A stretch of 6,373 bases of DNA from Caldifarciminota bacterium (GTDB taxonomy: Bacteria > Hydrothermota > UBA3072 > WFRC01). Below, piece by piece: positions 1 through 6,206 of this stretch. A program made the translations under genes and the position numbers. Every line of letters starts with the position of its first letter. The stretch's first letter is position 1. Where the stretch lies: positions 1-6,373 of the forward strand of contig WFRC01000219.1 in NCBI GenBank assembly GCA_015486685.1. Reading direction: 5' to 3'. The notes beneath the pieces are model-generated. The model was given only the letters and a program-made list of their open reading frames with translations. It was not told the DNA's origin and ran no database searches.

Positions 1-361
1 CGGAGGCATTTGTGATGATGTCATAAAAGAGCGTAAGAAAAACACCTGAGAGGGTAAATGAGATAATACCTTCCCACCTTCCTTTTATAAATCCGCCCGT
101 AAATCCAATTATTCCACCTGCAAGTATCTGGGTAAATAATAGGGGCAAGGGGGGCATACCATAAGGGTTCAAGCTGGAAAATATACCAAATGTAAGAATG
201 CCTACCAGAGTTCCGCCACCCTTTCCAATAAGATAACCTGCAATGAAAATTGTGGCGGTTACCAATTCAACATTTGGTATAGCAGCAAGTAAATACCCAA
301 GGGCTACACCTGTTCCGATAAAAATTCCCGCATAGGCGACAAATTTTAAGTTTTTTCCCAT
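1..361 (-). CDS. ECF transporter S component, probable cobalamin uptake (partial, 3' end outside window)
   Basis: This reading frame begins with ATG at 361 and stays open to the window edge, giving 120 residues and no stop. The product is almost entirely hydrophobic, with about four or five membrane-spanning stretches (roughly residues 8-28, 32-48, 50-64, 72-92 and 97-117). It carries motifs I recognise from a family of ECF transporter substrate-binding S components: PNVELVTATIFIAGYLIGK at 29-47, then a Gly-rich turn, LNPYG at 64-68, a Pro-rich PPLPLL segment and YDIITN near 113-118. S components sit in the membrane, bind a vitamin, and work with the EcfT and EcfA/A' energising module, which is not visible here. 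The substrate is inferred from the cobalamin riboswitch in its leader: cobalamin or a precursor. The start is supported by GGGAG about 10 nt upstream. A cobalt or other vitamin substrate cannot be excluded. Family call is firm; substrate is inference. Confidence 0.8.
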   Translation of the reverse strand, partial: MGKNLKFVAYAGIFIGTGVALGYLLAAIPNVELVTATIFIAGYLIGKGGGTLVGILTFGIFSSLNPYGMPPLPLLFTQILAGGIIGFTGGFIKGRWEGIISFTLSGVFLTLFYDIITNAS

Positions 362-372
362 AAAATAAAAAC

Positions 373-395
373 TCCCACCTCGAGGAACGGCGGGA
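373..395 (-). promoter_or_regulatory. Hairpin covering the ribosome-binding region of the ECF S gene (riboswitch expression platform)
   Basis: On the minus strand TCCCGCC (395-389) can pair with GGTGGGA (379-373), with one G-U pair, around a 9-nt loop GTTCCTCGA. The 3' arm contains the purine-rich ribosome-binding sequence of the gene starting at 361, and it is followed by a T-rich run (TTTTTATTTT, 371-362). The structure could therefore act as a translational sequestor, or as a weak intrinsic terminator, directly upstream of the start codon. Its position between the riboswitch and the start codon is that of an expression platform. Pairing is seen in the sequence; the mode of action is inferred. 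Confidence 0.55.
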
Positions 396-445
396 TATAG
401 AAAAAAATAGCCAACCCCACCCTCGAGGGTTTTTTTAAGGTTTCT

Positions 446-585
446 GTTAGTTGAGATATCCTGACTTTCGGCTCAAACCTACTAACTGCGCCTTCCCATC
501 ATCAAGACAGTGGCATAATGCAGTGTTCGTTCCGATTACAGTAGCGGGGCTGCGGTGGATTTTCACCACCTTCCCTCACACTAAC
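446..585 (-). promoter_or_regulatory. Cobalamin (B12) riboswitch
   Basis: Read on the minus strand, this stretch has the cobalamin riboswitch hallmarks in order. The P1 5' arm GTTAGT (585-580) is followed by GGGAAGGTGGTGAAAATCC, then the conserved CCCCGCTACTGTAATCGG (549-532), GCCACTG (514-508), GGGAAGG (497-491) and the B12 box with AGTCAGGATATC near 466-455. The closing P1 arm ACTAAC (451-446) pairs perfectly with the 5' arm. At about 140 nt it is a compact example. It lies 84 nt upstream of the start codon of an ECF S-component gene on the same strand. In this family, adenosylcobalamin or another cobalamin form binds the aptamer and reduces expression of uptake or synthesis genes. Which cobalamin form is preferred cannot be told from the sequence. 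Confidence 0.95.
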
Positions 586-591
586 ATTATA

Positions 592-619
592 AGTATAATA
601 TCAAAAAAAAATTTGTCAA
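592..619 (-). promoter_or_regulatory. Sigma-70-type promoter for the riboswitch and ECF S gene
   Basis: A perfect -35 hexamer TTGACA (619-614) and a -10 hexamer TATACT (597-592) lie on the minus strand with a 16-bp, T-rich spacer. The predicted transcription start is near 585, which is exactly where the 5' arm of riboswitch stem P1 begins. That coincidence supports the call. A TATAAT also occurs at 591-586 but would lie 22 bp from the -35, too far. Confidence 0.72.
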
Positions 620-656
620 GGTTTTTATTTGAAATTTAGCAAATTTTTCTTATCTA
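594..656 (+). promoter_or_regulatory. Candidate uvrA promoter elements (two weak alternatives)
   Basis: Two possibilities are visible upstream of uvrA. A TATAAT (594-599) would give a leader of about 60 nt, but I see no -35 match at the right distance. Alternatively TTGAAA (629-634) and TATCTA (651-656), spaced 16 bp, would start transcription near 663 and leave the mRNA almost leaderless. The first candidate overlaps the -10 of the opposite-strand riboswitch promoter. No LexA/SOS box was recognised. Both calls are weak. Confidence 0.25.
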
Positions 657-664
657 TATAGGTT

Positions 665-3424
665 ATGGATGATTATATAATTGTTAAAGGTGCCAAAGTG
701 CATAATCTAAAAAATATAAATGTTAAAATCCCCAGAAATAAATTTGTTGTTATTACAGGTATTTCTGGCTCGGGTAAATCTTCACTTGCATTTGATACCC
801 TTTACGCTGAGGGACAGAGAAGATATGTGGAATCTCTCTCTGCGTATGCAAGACAATTTCTGGGAATAATGGACAAACCTGATGTAGAAAAGATTGAAGG
901 CATATCACCTGCAATATCTATTGAACAAAGAAAAATCGCAAAAAATCCCCGCTCAACCGTTGCTACTGTAACTGAAATATATGATTATCTCAGGGTATTA
1001 TTCGCCCGCATTGGAAAGCCATATTGTTATAATTGTGGAAGAAAGATTACATCTCAAACACTTGACCAGATTGTAGATAATATACTATTAAAATTTCGGG
1101 ATAAAAAGATAATGATTCTCGCACCACTTGTAAAGGGCAAAAAAGGCGAGCACAAAAATATTTTTGGAGATATTCAAAGAAGGGGATTTATAAGGGTAAG
1201 GGTGGATGGAACAGTTAAAGAAATTGAAGATATAGTGCCGCTGGATAAGAATAAAAAACATAATATTGAAGTTGTTGTAGATAGACTAATTATAAAGGAA
1301 AAAATCAGACACAGACTTTCGGATTCCGTTGAAACGGCATTGAAAGAGGGAGATGGCATTATTTCCGTAATGGATGCATCGGGACAGGAGGAAATGTTCA
1401 GTGAAAAACTTGCCTGTCTGCATTGCGGTATCAGTTATCCTGACATTACTCCACGATTATTTTCATTTAATTCTCCCTATGGAGCCTGTAAACTATGTGG
1501 AGGATTGGGTGTCAAAATGGAGATTGACCCTGATTTGATTGTTATAAATCCGCATCTATCTGTAATGGAGGGAGCACTTGCACCCATTGGAGAACCCAGA
1601 GGCAAATTGTACGGAGAATTTCTATATCTGGCAAGAAGGTATAAGTTTGACCTGAATGCTCCATATTACGGGTTAAAAAACAAGATAAAAAATATTATTA
1701 TGTATGGTGACGAAGAATATCGTGGGCTTGTAAATTATCTAATGGACAGATACTTGCATACAGAGTCTGATTGGTTAAGGTATGAGATTGAAAAGTATAT
1801 GAGTATCCAGCCCTGCCCTGAATGTAATGGAGCAAGATTAAGGAAAGAGAGCCTTTCAATAAAGATTCAGGGAAAGAATATACATAATATAGTTAAAATG
1901 GATGTAAAATCTGCAAGGAAATTTTTCAACGAAGAACTTAAATTAGATGAAAGAGATGCAGTAATTGCAGACGAATTGATAAAGGAAATAGTAAAGAGGT
2001 TAAACTTCCTTGATGAAGTAGGAGTTGGATACCTTACACTTGACAGACCATCTGAAACACTATCCGGTGGAGAATCTGAAAGGGTTCACCTTGCAACCCA
2101 GATAGGTTCTCAATTGGTAGGTATTATGTATATTTTAGATGAGCCAAGTATTGGGCTGCACGAACACGATATCCAAAGGTTGATAAAAACATTGAAGAAT
2201 TTGAGGGATATGGGCAATACAGTGATTGTGGTTGAACACGATAGAGAAACAATGGAATCAGCAGATTGGATTATTGATATGGGGCCAGGGGCAGGCAATA
2301 TGGGAGGAGAAATTGTGGCAGAGGGCACTATTGGAGAGATAAAAACGAACCCAAAATCTATAACAGGTGCATATCTTTCCGAAAGGAAAACTGTCCCTAT
2401 GCAAAAAATAAGGAAAAAACCGAATGGTAGATATTTAGAGGTTATTGATGCATCTGCCAATAATCTGAAACACCTGAATATAAAAATCCCTATTGGTTTA
2501 TTTGTTTGTGTTACAGGTGTTTCAGGCTCAGGAAAAAGCACATTGGTCATTGATATACTTTATAGGGCACTTATGAGAAAACTCCATTACTCCAGAATTA
2601 TACCGGGAGCACACAAGGAAATAAAAGGTGTAGGTTACATAGATAAGGTAATAAATATTGACCAGAACCCTATAGGCAGAACTCCGCGTTCAAATCCCGC
2701 TACATATACAGGTGCATTCACCCCTATAAGGGAATTTTTCACAAACCTTCCTGATGCAAGAATGAGAGGATATAAACCCGGGAGATTTTCGTTTAATGTA
2801 AAGGGAGGCAGATGTGAATCTTGCAGAGGAGATGGCGTAAAAAAGATAGAAATGCATTTTTTACCTGATGTTTATATTACCTGTGAAGTCTGCGGTGGTA
2901 AAAGATTTAATAAAGAAACCCTTGAGGTAAAATACAAAGGAAAAAATATTGCCGATGTGCTTGATATGAGCGTAATGGAGGCGTTGAATTTCTTTGCCAA
3001 TATTCCATCAATAGAAAGAAAACTAAGACTTTTGAGTGAAGTGGGATTGGGATATATCAAATTAGGGCAGACCGCTCCAACGCTTTCTGGTGGAGAGGCG
3101 CAGAGGATAAAACTCGCAAGGGAATTATCAAAAATTGCAACAGGAAACACGCTTTATATACTTGACGAACCAACGACAGGTTTGCACTTTGAAGACATTA
3201 AAATGCTCCTTAAAATTCTTAAGCGGTTTACAGAGAGAGGAAATACAGTACTTATAATAGAGCACAATCCTGATATAATTAAATGTGCCGATTGGATAAT
3301 TGATTTAGGACCGGAAGGCGGAGATGGAGGTGGTTATATTGTTGCAGAAGGACCTCCTGAAAAAATAGCAAAATCCCCTGCTTCATATACGGGGAAGTTT
3401 CTAAAAAAAATACTGAAGAAATAA
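665..3424 (+). CDS. uvrA: UvrABC system protein A (excinuclease ATPase subunit)
   Basis: UvrA is the DNA-damage sensor of nucleotide excision repair; it dimerises, loads UvrB at lesions and is released on ATP hydrolysis. The 919-residue product is close to the usual 930-960 and has the tandem ABC layout. The first half has Walker A GISGSGKSS (32-40), zinc-finger cysteines C251, C254, C275 and C278, signature LSGGE (466-470) and Walker B ending LDEPS (491-495). The second half has Walker A GVSGSGKST (618-626), zinc-finger cysteines C717, C720, C740 and C743, signature LSGGE (807-811) and Walker B ILDEPTT (832-838). Two more Cys pairs (C121/C124 and C384/C387) fall at positions usual for the family. 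The ATG at 665 is chosen because the conserved N-terminus (VKGAKVHNLKNI) follows at once; the only upstream purine match, AGG at 660-662, is just 2 nt away, so the Shine-Dalgarno is poor. The next in-frame GTG (residue 12) would cut into the conserved start. The gene is intact and divergent from the riboswitch-controlled transporter. Confidence 0.98.
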   Translation: MDDYIIVKGAKVHNLKNINVKIPRNKFVVITGISGSGKSSLAFDTLYAEGQRRYVESLSAYARQFLGIMDKPDVEKIEGISPAISIEQRKIAKNPRSTVATVTEIYDYLRVLFARIGKPYCYNCGRKITSQTLDQIVDNILLKFRDKKIMILAPLVKGKKGEHKNIFGDIQRRGFIRVRVDGTVKEIEDIVPLDKNKKHNIEVVVDRLIIKEKIRHRLSDSVETALKEGDGIISVMDASGQEEMFSEKLACLHCGISYPDITPRLFSFNSPYGACKLCGGLGVKMEIDPDLIVINPHLSVMEGALAPIGEPRGKLYGEFLYLARRYKFDLNAPYYGLKNKIKNIIMYGDEEYRGLVNYLMDRYLHTESDWLRYEIEKYMSIQPCPECNGARLRKESLSIKIQGKNIHNIVKMDVKSARKFFNEELKLDERDAVIADELIKEIVKRLNFLDEVGVGYLTLDRPSETLSGGESERVHLATQIGSQLVGIMYILDEPSIGLHEHDIQRLIKTLKNLRDMGNTVIVVEHDRETMESADWIIDMGPGAGNMGGEIVAEGTIGEIKTNPKSITGAYLSERKTVPMQKIRKKPNGRYLEVIDASANNLKHLNIKIPIGLFVCVTGVSGSGKSTLVIDILYRALMRKLHYSRIIPGAHKEIKGVGYIDKVINIDQNPIGRTPRSNPATYTGAFTPIREFFTNLPDARMRGYKPGRFSFNVKGGRCESCRGDGVKKIEMHFLPDVYITCEVCGGKRFNKETLEVKYKGKNIADVLDMSVMEALNFFANIPSIERKLRLLSEVGLGYIKLGQTAPTLSGGEAQRIKLARELSKIATGNTLYILDEPTTGLHFEDIKMLLKILKRFTERGNTVLIIEHNPDIIKCADWIIDLGPEGGDGGGYIVAEGPPEKIAKSPASYTGKFLKKILKK

Positions 3425-3547
3425 TCAGGCTCAGTCCTCAACAATTACCAATTTCCAGTGTTACTAATTGCTAAATTCATTATAAATAGATGTAACTATA
3501 CCCTATACCTTACCCACTATACCTCAATTTTACTTTCAACTTTTAGA
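3425..3547. repeat. Convergent uvrA/nfnB spacer with short heptanucleotide repeats
   Basis: The spacer lies between two convergent stop codons. It contains imperfect 7-bp repeats: CAATTAC then CAATTTC (3442-3455), and ACTATAC, CCTATAC, CTTACCC, ACTATAC in exact register at 3495-3522. A 6-bp inverted repeat CAATTA/TAATTG (3442-3447 and 3465-3470) has a 17-nt loop and no T-run, so I do not call a terminator for either gene. The texture matches the larger spacer at 5936-6238. Confidence 0.5.
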
Positions 3548-4945
3548 TTATTTACTCATCAGGTATTCATCCATTGCCTTTGCTGCCCTTCTGCCAAATC
3601 CCATTGCCTCAATGACTGTTGCCTCACCTGTAACAATATCTCCTCCTGCATAAACACCTTCCATTGAAGTCTTCCCTGTTTCCATATCTGCATCAATATA
3701 ACCCCATTTATTTCTTTTGATTTCTGGCGTTGTATCTAAAAGTAGAGGATTTGGTCCCTGTCCAATGGCGATAACCACGGTATTCACAGGGTAAATAAAT
3801 TCACTCCCTTTAATAGGTATAGGTCTCCTTCTTCCAGAGGCATCAGGCTCTCCCAATTCCATCTTGATAAGTTCTATTGCCTTTACCCAACCCTGTTCAT
3901 CTCCAATAAATCTTTTTGGATTGACCAGAAAATCAAATATGACACCTTCTTCTTCCGCATTTTCAACCTCTTCTTCTCTTGCAGGCATCTCCTTTCTTGA
4001 CCTCCTATATACGATATGAGCCTCTTTTACACCTAATCTTAAAGAACTCCTTACGGAATCCATTGCAACATTCCCACCACCAATCACTGCCACCTTTTCT
4101 CCAACTTTTATGGGCGTATCATATTCGGGAAATTTATATGCCTTCATCAGATTTATTCTTGTCAGATATTCATTCGCTGAATATATACCAAGCAGATTTT
4201 CCCCTTCAATATGCATAAATTTGGGAAGTCCTGCACCCAATCCTAAATAAATGGCTTTATATCCTTTATCAAATAATTCTTTCAGTAAAATACTCTTTCC
4301 CACTACAACATCTACTTTCACATCTACACCCATCTTGCTTAATAAATCTACTTCTCTTGCCACAATATCTTTTGGTAGTCTGAATTCCGGAATGCCATAA
4401 ACAAGAACACCACCAGGTTTATGCAATGCCTCAAAAAGTGTCACATCGTATCCCATTTTTGCCAGGTCAGCCGCGCAGGTTAATCCACCAGGTCCTGAAC
4501 CTACAATAGCAACCTTTATTCCTTTTTTCTCCTTAATCTCAGGCACTTCTATTTTACCTTTTGCTGCCTCATAATCCGCGACAAACCTTTCTAATCTGCC
4601 AATAGCAACAGGCTCACCTCTTATTCCAAGCACACATTTTTTCTCACATTGGTCTTCCTGAGGGCATACCCTTCCACAAATTGCAGGTAAAACATTGTCT
4701 TTTTTAATTACCTTTACGGCACCAATGAAATCTCCTTCTTGCACAAGTTTTATAAATCCTGGAATATCAATATTGACAGGACAACCATCAACGCAAAATG
4801 GTTTCGGGCACAGAAGACATCTCTTTGCTTCTTTTATTGCTAATTCCTCTGTAAAGCCTAATGCTACTTCATTAAAATTTTTAATTCTCTCTCTGGGTGT
4901 CTGTTTGGGCATTGCCTGACGGGGAATTTTTTCTTTCTTCGCCAT
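3548..4945 (-). CDS. nfnB: NfnB / SudA-type NAD(P)H:ferredoxin oxidoreductase large subunit (glutamate synthase small-subunit family, often labelled gltA)
   Basis: This 465-residue flavoprotein belongs to the family annotated as NADPH-dependent glutamate synthase, homotetrameric type. Beside an NfnA-like gene the better reading is the large subunit of NfnAB (electron-bifurcating transhydrogenase using NADPH, NAD+ and ferredoxin) or of SudAB (sulfide dehydrogenase/ferredoxin:NADP reductase). An N-terminal iron-sulfur domain has two cysteine groups, C43, C46, C51, C55 and C90, C94, C100, C104, consistent with two [4Fe-4S] clusters. FAD-binding GSGPGG follows at 149-154, an NADP(H)-binding Rossmann motif GGGNVAMD at 289-296, and the C-terminal FAD-contact segment with GGDIVTGEATVIEAM at 434-448. 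No glutamate synthase large subunit is present nearby. The start is well supported: AGGAGGG (4956-4950) lies 4 nt upstream, and the ATG overlaps the upstream stop by one base (TAATG), implying translational coupling. It acts in the cytosol. Nfn versus Sud cannot be decided from sequence alone. Confidence 0.9.
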   Translation of the reverse strand: MAKKEKIPRQAMPKQTPRERIKNFNEVALGFTEELAIKEAKRCLLCPKPFCVDGCPVNIDIPGFIKLVQEGDFIGAVKVIKKDNVLPAICGRVCPQEDQCEKKCVLGIRGEPVAIGRLERFVADYEAAKGKIEVPEIKEKKGIKVAIVGSGPGGLTCAADLAKMGYDVTLFEALHKPGGVLVYGIPEFRLPKDIVAREVDLLSKMGVDVKVDVVVGKSILLKELFDKGYKAIYLGLGAGLPKFMHIEGENLLGIYSANEYLTRINLMKAYKFPEYDTPIKVGEKVAVIGGGNVAMDSVRSSLRLGVKEAHIVYRRSRKEMPAREEEVENAEEEGVIFDFLVNPKRFIGDEQGWVKAIELIKMELGEPDASGRRRPIPIKGSEFIYPVNTVVIAIGQGPNPLLLDTTPEIKRNKWGYIDADMETGKTSMEGVYAGGDIVTGEATVIEAMGFGRRAAKAMDEYLMSK

Positions 4946-5778
4946 TATGCCCTCCTCTCTTTTAGATATTTTTCAAGTGCAATTTTTTCCATATCTTTAT
5001 ACATATTTAATCTCTTCATTAAAAGGTCAAAATTTACAAGGTGTCCATCAAATTCTGGGCCATCAATACAGGCAAATTTTGTCTTTCCTCCTACTTCAAC
5101 ACGACAGGCGCCACACATACCTGTTCCATCAACCATAATGGAGTTTAGACTAACAATCGTATGAATCCCATATTTTTTGGTCAAATCGCAAACTACCTTC
5201 ATCATTATAGCAGGACCAATAGCAATTACAAGATTAACCTCTCTCCCACTATCAATAATATCCTTTAATTCATCGGATACAAATCCCTTTCTCCCATAAG
5301 AACCATCATCTGTCGTGATGTGTATTTCATCAGAAACAGACTCCATTTTGTCCTCAAGAATAACAAGTTCTTTATTCCTGAACCCGATGATTGAAATTAC
5401 ATAATTTCCTGCTTCTTTAAATGCTTTGGTCTCAGGATAAACAATGGCAGTTCCTACTCCCCCTCCAATGGTTACAACAGTTCCCACCTTCTCAATCTTT
5501 GCAGGTCTCCCAAGAGGCCCAATAACATCCATCAGGGTATCCCCTGCCTTCATATCTCCCATCATAATAGTGGTTTTACCTACTGCCTGAATAATCAAGG
5601 TAAGTGTTCCTTTTTCCTTATCTGTTTCAGAAATGGTAATAGGGATTCTCTCTCCTGTTTCATTTGGTCTTATACTCACAAATTGTCCAGGAAGGGCTTT
5701 TTTTGCAATATCAGGTGCTTCAATTACAAATCTATTTACGCCATCTGCAAGTCCTTGCTTCTCCAGAATTTTTATCAT
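4945..5778 (-). CDS. nfnA: NfnA / SudB-type ferredoxin-NAD(P) reductase small subunit (FAD and [2Fe-2S])
   Basis: The product resembles dihydroorotate dehydrogenase electron-transfer subunits and is the small subunit of NfnAB or SudAB. From the chosen start it has 277 residues, close to the family's usual 275-285. The N-terminal FAD-binding barrel includes PGQFVSIRP (30-38) and RIPITIS (44-50), the family's flavin-contact motif. The NAD(H)-binding domain has GGGVGTAIVYPETKAF at 105-120. C222, C225 and C237 form the iron-sulfur motif (DGTGMCGACRV), and nearby D217 is a candidate fourth ligand, as the family uses three Cys and one Asp. I place the start at 5778, not at the longer ATG at 5817: AAGGAGGT (5791-5784) lies 5 nt upstream of it, and MIKILEK is the family's normal beginning, whereas the extra 13 residues look unrelated. 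It is first in a two-gene operon with nfnB. In the complex this subunit takes NAD(H); that role is from known Nfn structures. Confidence 0.9.
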   Translation of the reverse strand: MIKILEKQGLADGVNRFVIEAPDIAKKALPGQFVSIRPNETGERIPITISETDKEKGTLTLIIQAVGKTTIMMGDMKAGDTLMDVIGPLGRPAKIEKVGTVVTIGGGVGTAIVYPETKAFKEAGNYVISIIGFRNKELVILEDKMESVSDEIHITTDDGSYGRKGFVSDELKDIIDSGREVNLVIAIGPAIMMKVVCDLTKKYGIHTIVSLNSIMVDGTGMCGACRVEVGGKTKFACIDGPEFDGHLVNFDLLMKRLNMYKDMEKIALEKYLKERRA

Positions 5779-5783
5779 CCAGA

Positions 5784-5791
5784 ACCTCCTT
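5784..5791 (-). promoter_or_regulatory. Strong Shine-Dalgarno deciding the nfnA start
   Basis: AAGGAGGT on the minus strand is a full-length match to the 16S anti-Shine-Dalgarno and lies 5 nt from the ATG at 5778. It sits inside the open frame that begins at 5817, which shows that the longer start is not the used one. Confidence 0.9.
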
Positions 5792-5833
5792 ATTTCGTCC
5801 CGGTAAAATAGTTTCACATTTCACGGGATAAAT

Positions 5834-5896
5834 TTGTTTCGTTTGTTTAGTCTATCTGGTTTATTTAGTCTATCTGGTCTATTTGGTCTATTTGGT
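5834..5896. repeat. 9-bp tandem repeat, seven copies
   Basis: Seven contiguous 9-mers fit exactly. The two copies nearest ackA are CTATTTGGT; the others are variants such as CTATCTGGT (twice), TTATTTAGT, TTGTTTAGT and TTGTTTCGT, diverging progressively towards nfnA. Because 9 is a multiple of 3, all six frames stay periodic, which creates a spurious open frame. The array lies about 55 bp upstream of the nfnA start. Confidence 0.9.
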
Positions 5897-5935
5897 CCAT
5901 CACAAATCACCACCACGAACACGTTTGTTGCTTCT

Positions 5936-6117
5936 TTACCCATTACCTATTACCTCTTGCCTCTTACCCATTACTGTTTTTCCCTCATTCTCTCTTTTCC
6001 CTATATACTCGCTACTCATCCCTCGCTACTGCTTTTTCCACTCATCTGCTCATTTACTTCCTACTTTTCAGTTCTTACTTCCCAATTTCCATTGTCACAG
6101 AGTCAAGCACCGTCCCC
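5936..6117. repeat. Heptanucleotide-register repeat block 1
   Basis: The block begins as a clear 7-bp tandem array: TTACCCA (5936), TTACCTA (5943), TTACCTC (5950), TTGCCTC (5957) and TTACCCA (5964). The same register continues through more degenerate, pyrimidine-rich units to TACTCGC (6006), TACTCAT (6013), TACTTCC (6055), TACTTTT (6062) and TACTTCC (6076), then fades into CAATTTC (6083) and CATTGTC (6090). It resembles in style the short tandemly repeated heptamers known from intergenic DNA of filamentous cyanobacteria, though I claim no relationship. Confidence 0.7.
6006..6080. repeat. 75-bp direct repeat, copy A
   Basis: This segment matches 6127-6201 at 68 of 75 positions with no gaps, by hand alignment. 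The first half is nearly identical (one difference in the first 42 bases) and the second half carries most changes. The two copies are offset by 121 bp. Confidence 0.9.
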
Positions 6118-6126
6118 AAAAACCTC

Positions 6127-6201
6127 TACTCGCTACTCATACCTCGCTACTGCTTTTTCCACTCATCTACTCATTCACTTCCCACTTATTAGTTCTCACT
6201 T
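6127..6201. repeat. 75-bp direct repeat, copy B
   Basis: This is the second copy of the repeat at 6006-6080, about 91% identical and in the same orientation. It begins a second heptamer-register block that runs on without interruption to 6238. Its register is shifted by 2 bp relative to block 1. Confidence 0.9.
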
Positions 6202-6206
6202 ATTAT

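Noticed and set aside
419..436. Palindrome ACCCTCGAGGGT plus T-run as a plus-strand intrinsic terminator
   Set aside because: As a hairpin it offers only four pairs around a TCGA loop, and no plus-strand gene ends upstream; a role in the minus-strand riboswitch leader is more plausible.
451..639. 62-residue open frame on the plus strand
   Set aside because: It lies entirely antisense to the cobalamin riboswitch and its promoter; the sequence conservation belongs to the RNA on the other strand.
3442..3470. Inverted repeat CAATTA/TAATTG as a uvrA terminator
   Set aside because: Stem is only 6 AT-rich pairs with a 17-nt loop and no following T-run; it is more simply explained by the heptamer repeats.
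3458..3667. Other short plus-strand frames antisense to nfnB and nfnA (also near 3979-4218, 4695-4919 and 4947-5138), and minus-strand frames within uvrA
   Set aside because: Each lies opposite a well-supported gene with clear motifs, has no ribosome-binding site or recognisable domain, and is a by-product of the coding strand's composition.
5798..5828. Hairpin upstream of nfnA as an operator or riboswitch
   Set aside because: Only TCCCG/CGGGA pairs cleanly and the rest of the stem is mismatched; it matches no known regulatory RNA or operator that I recognise.
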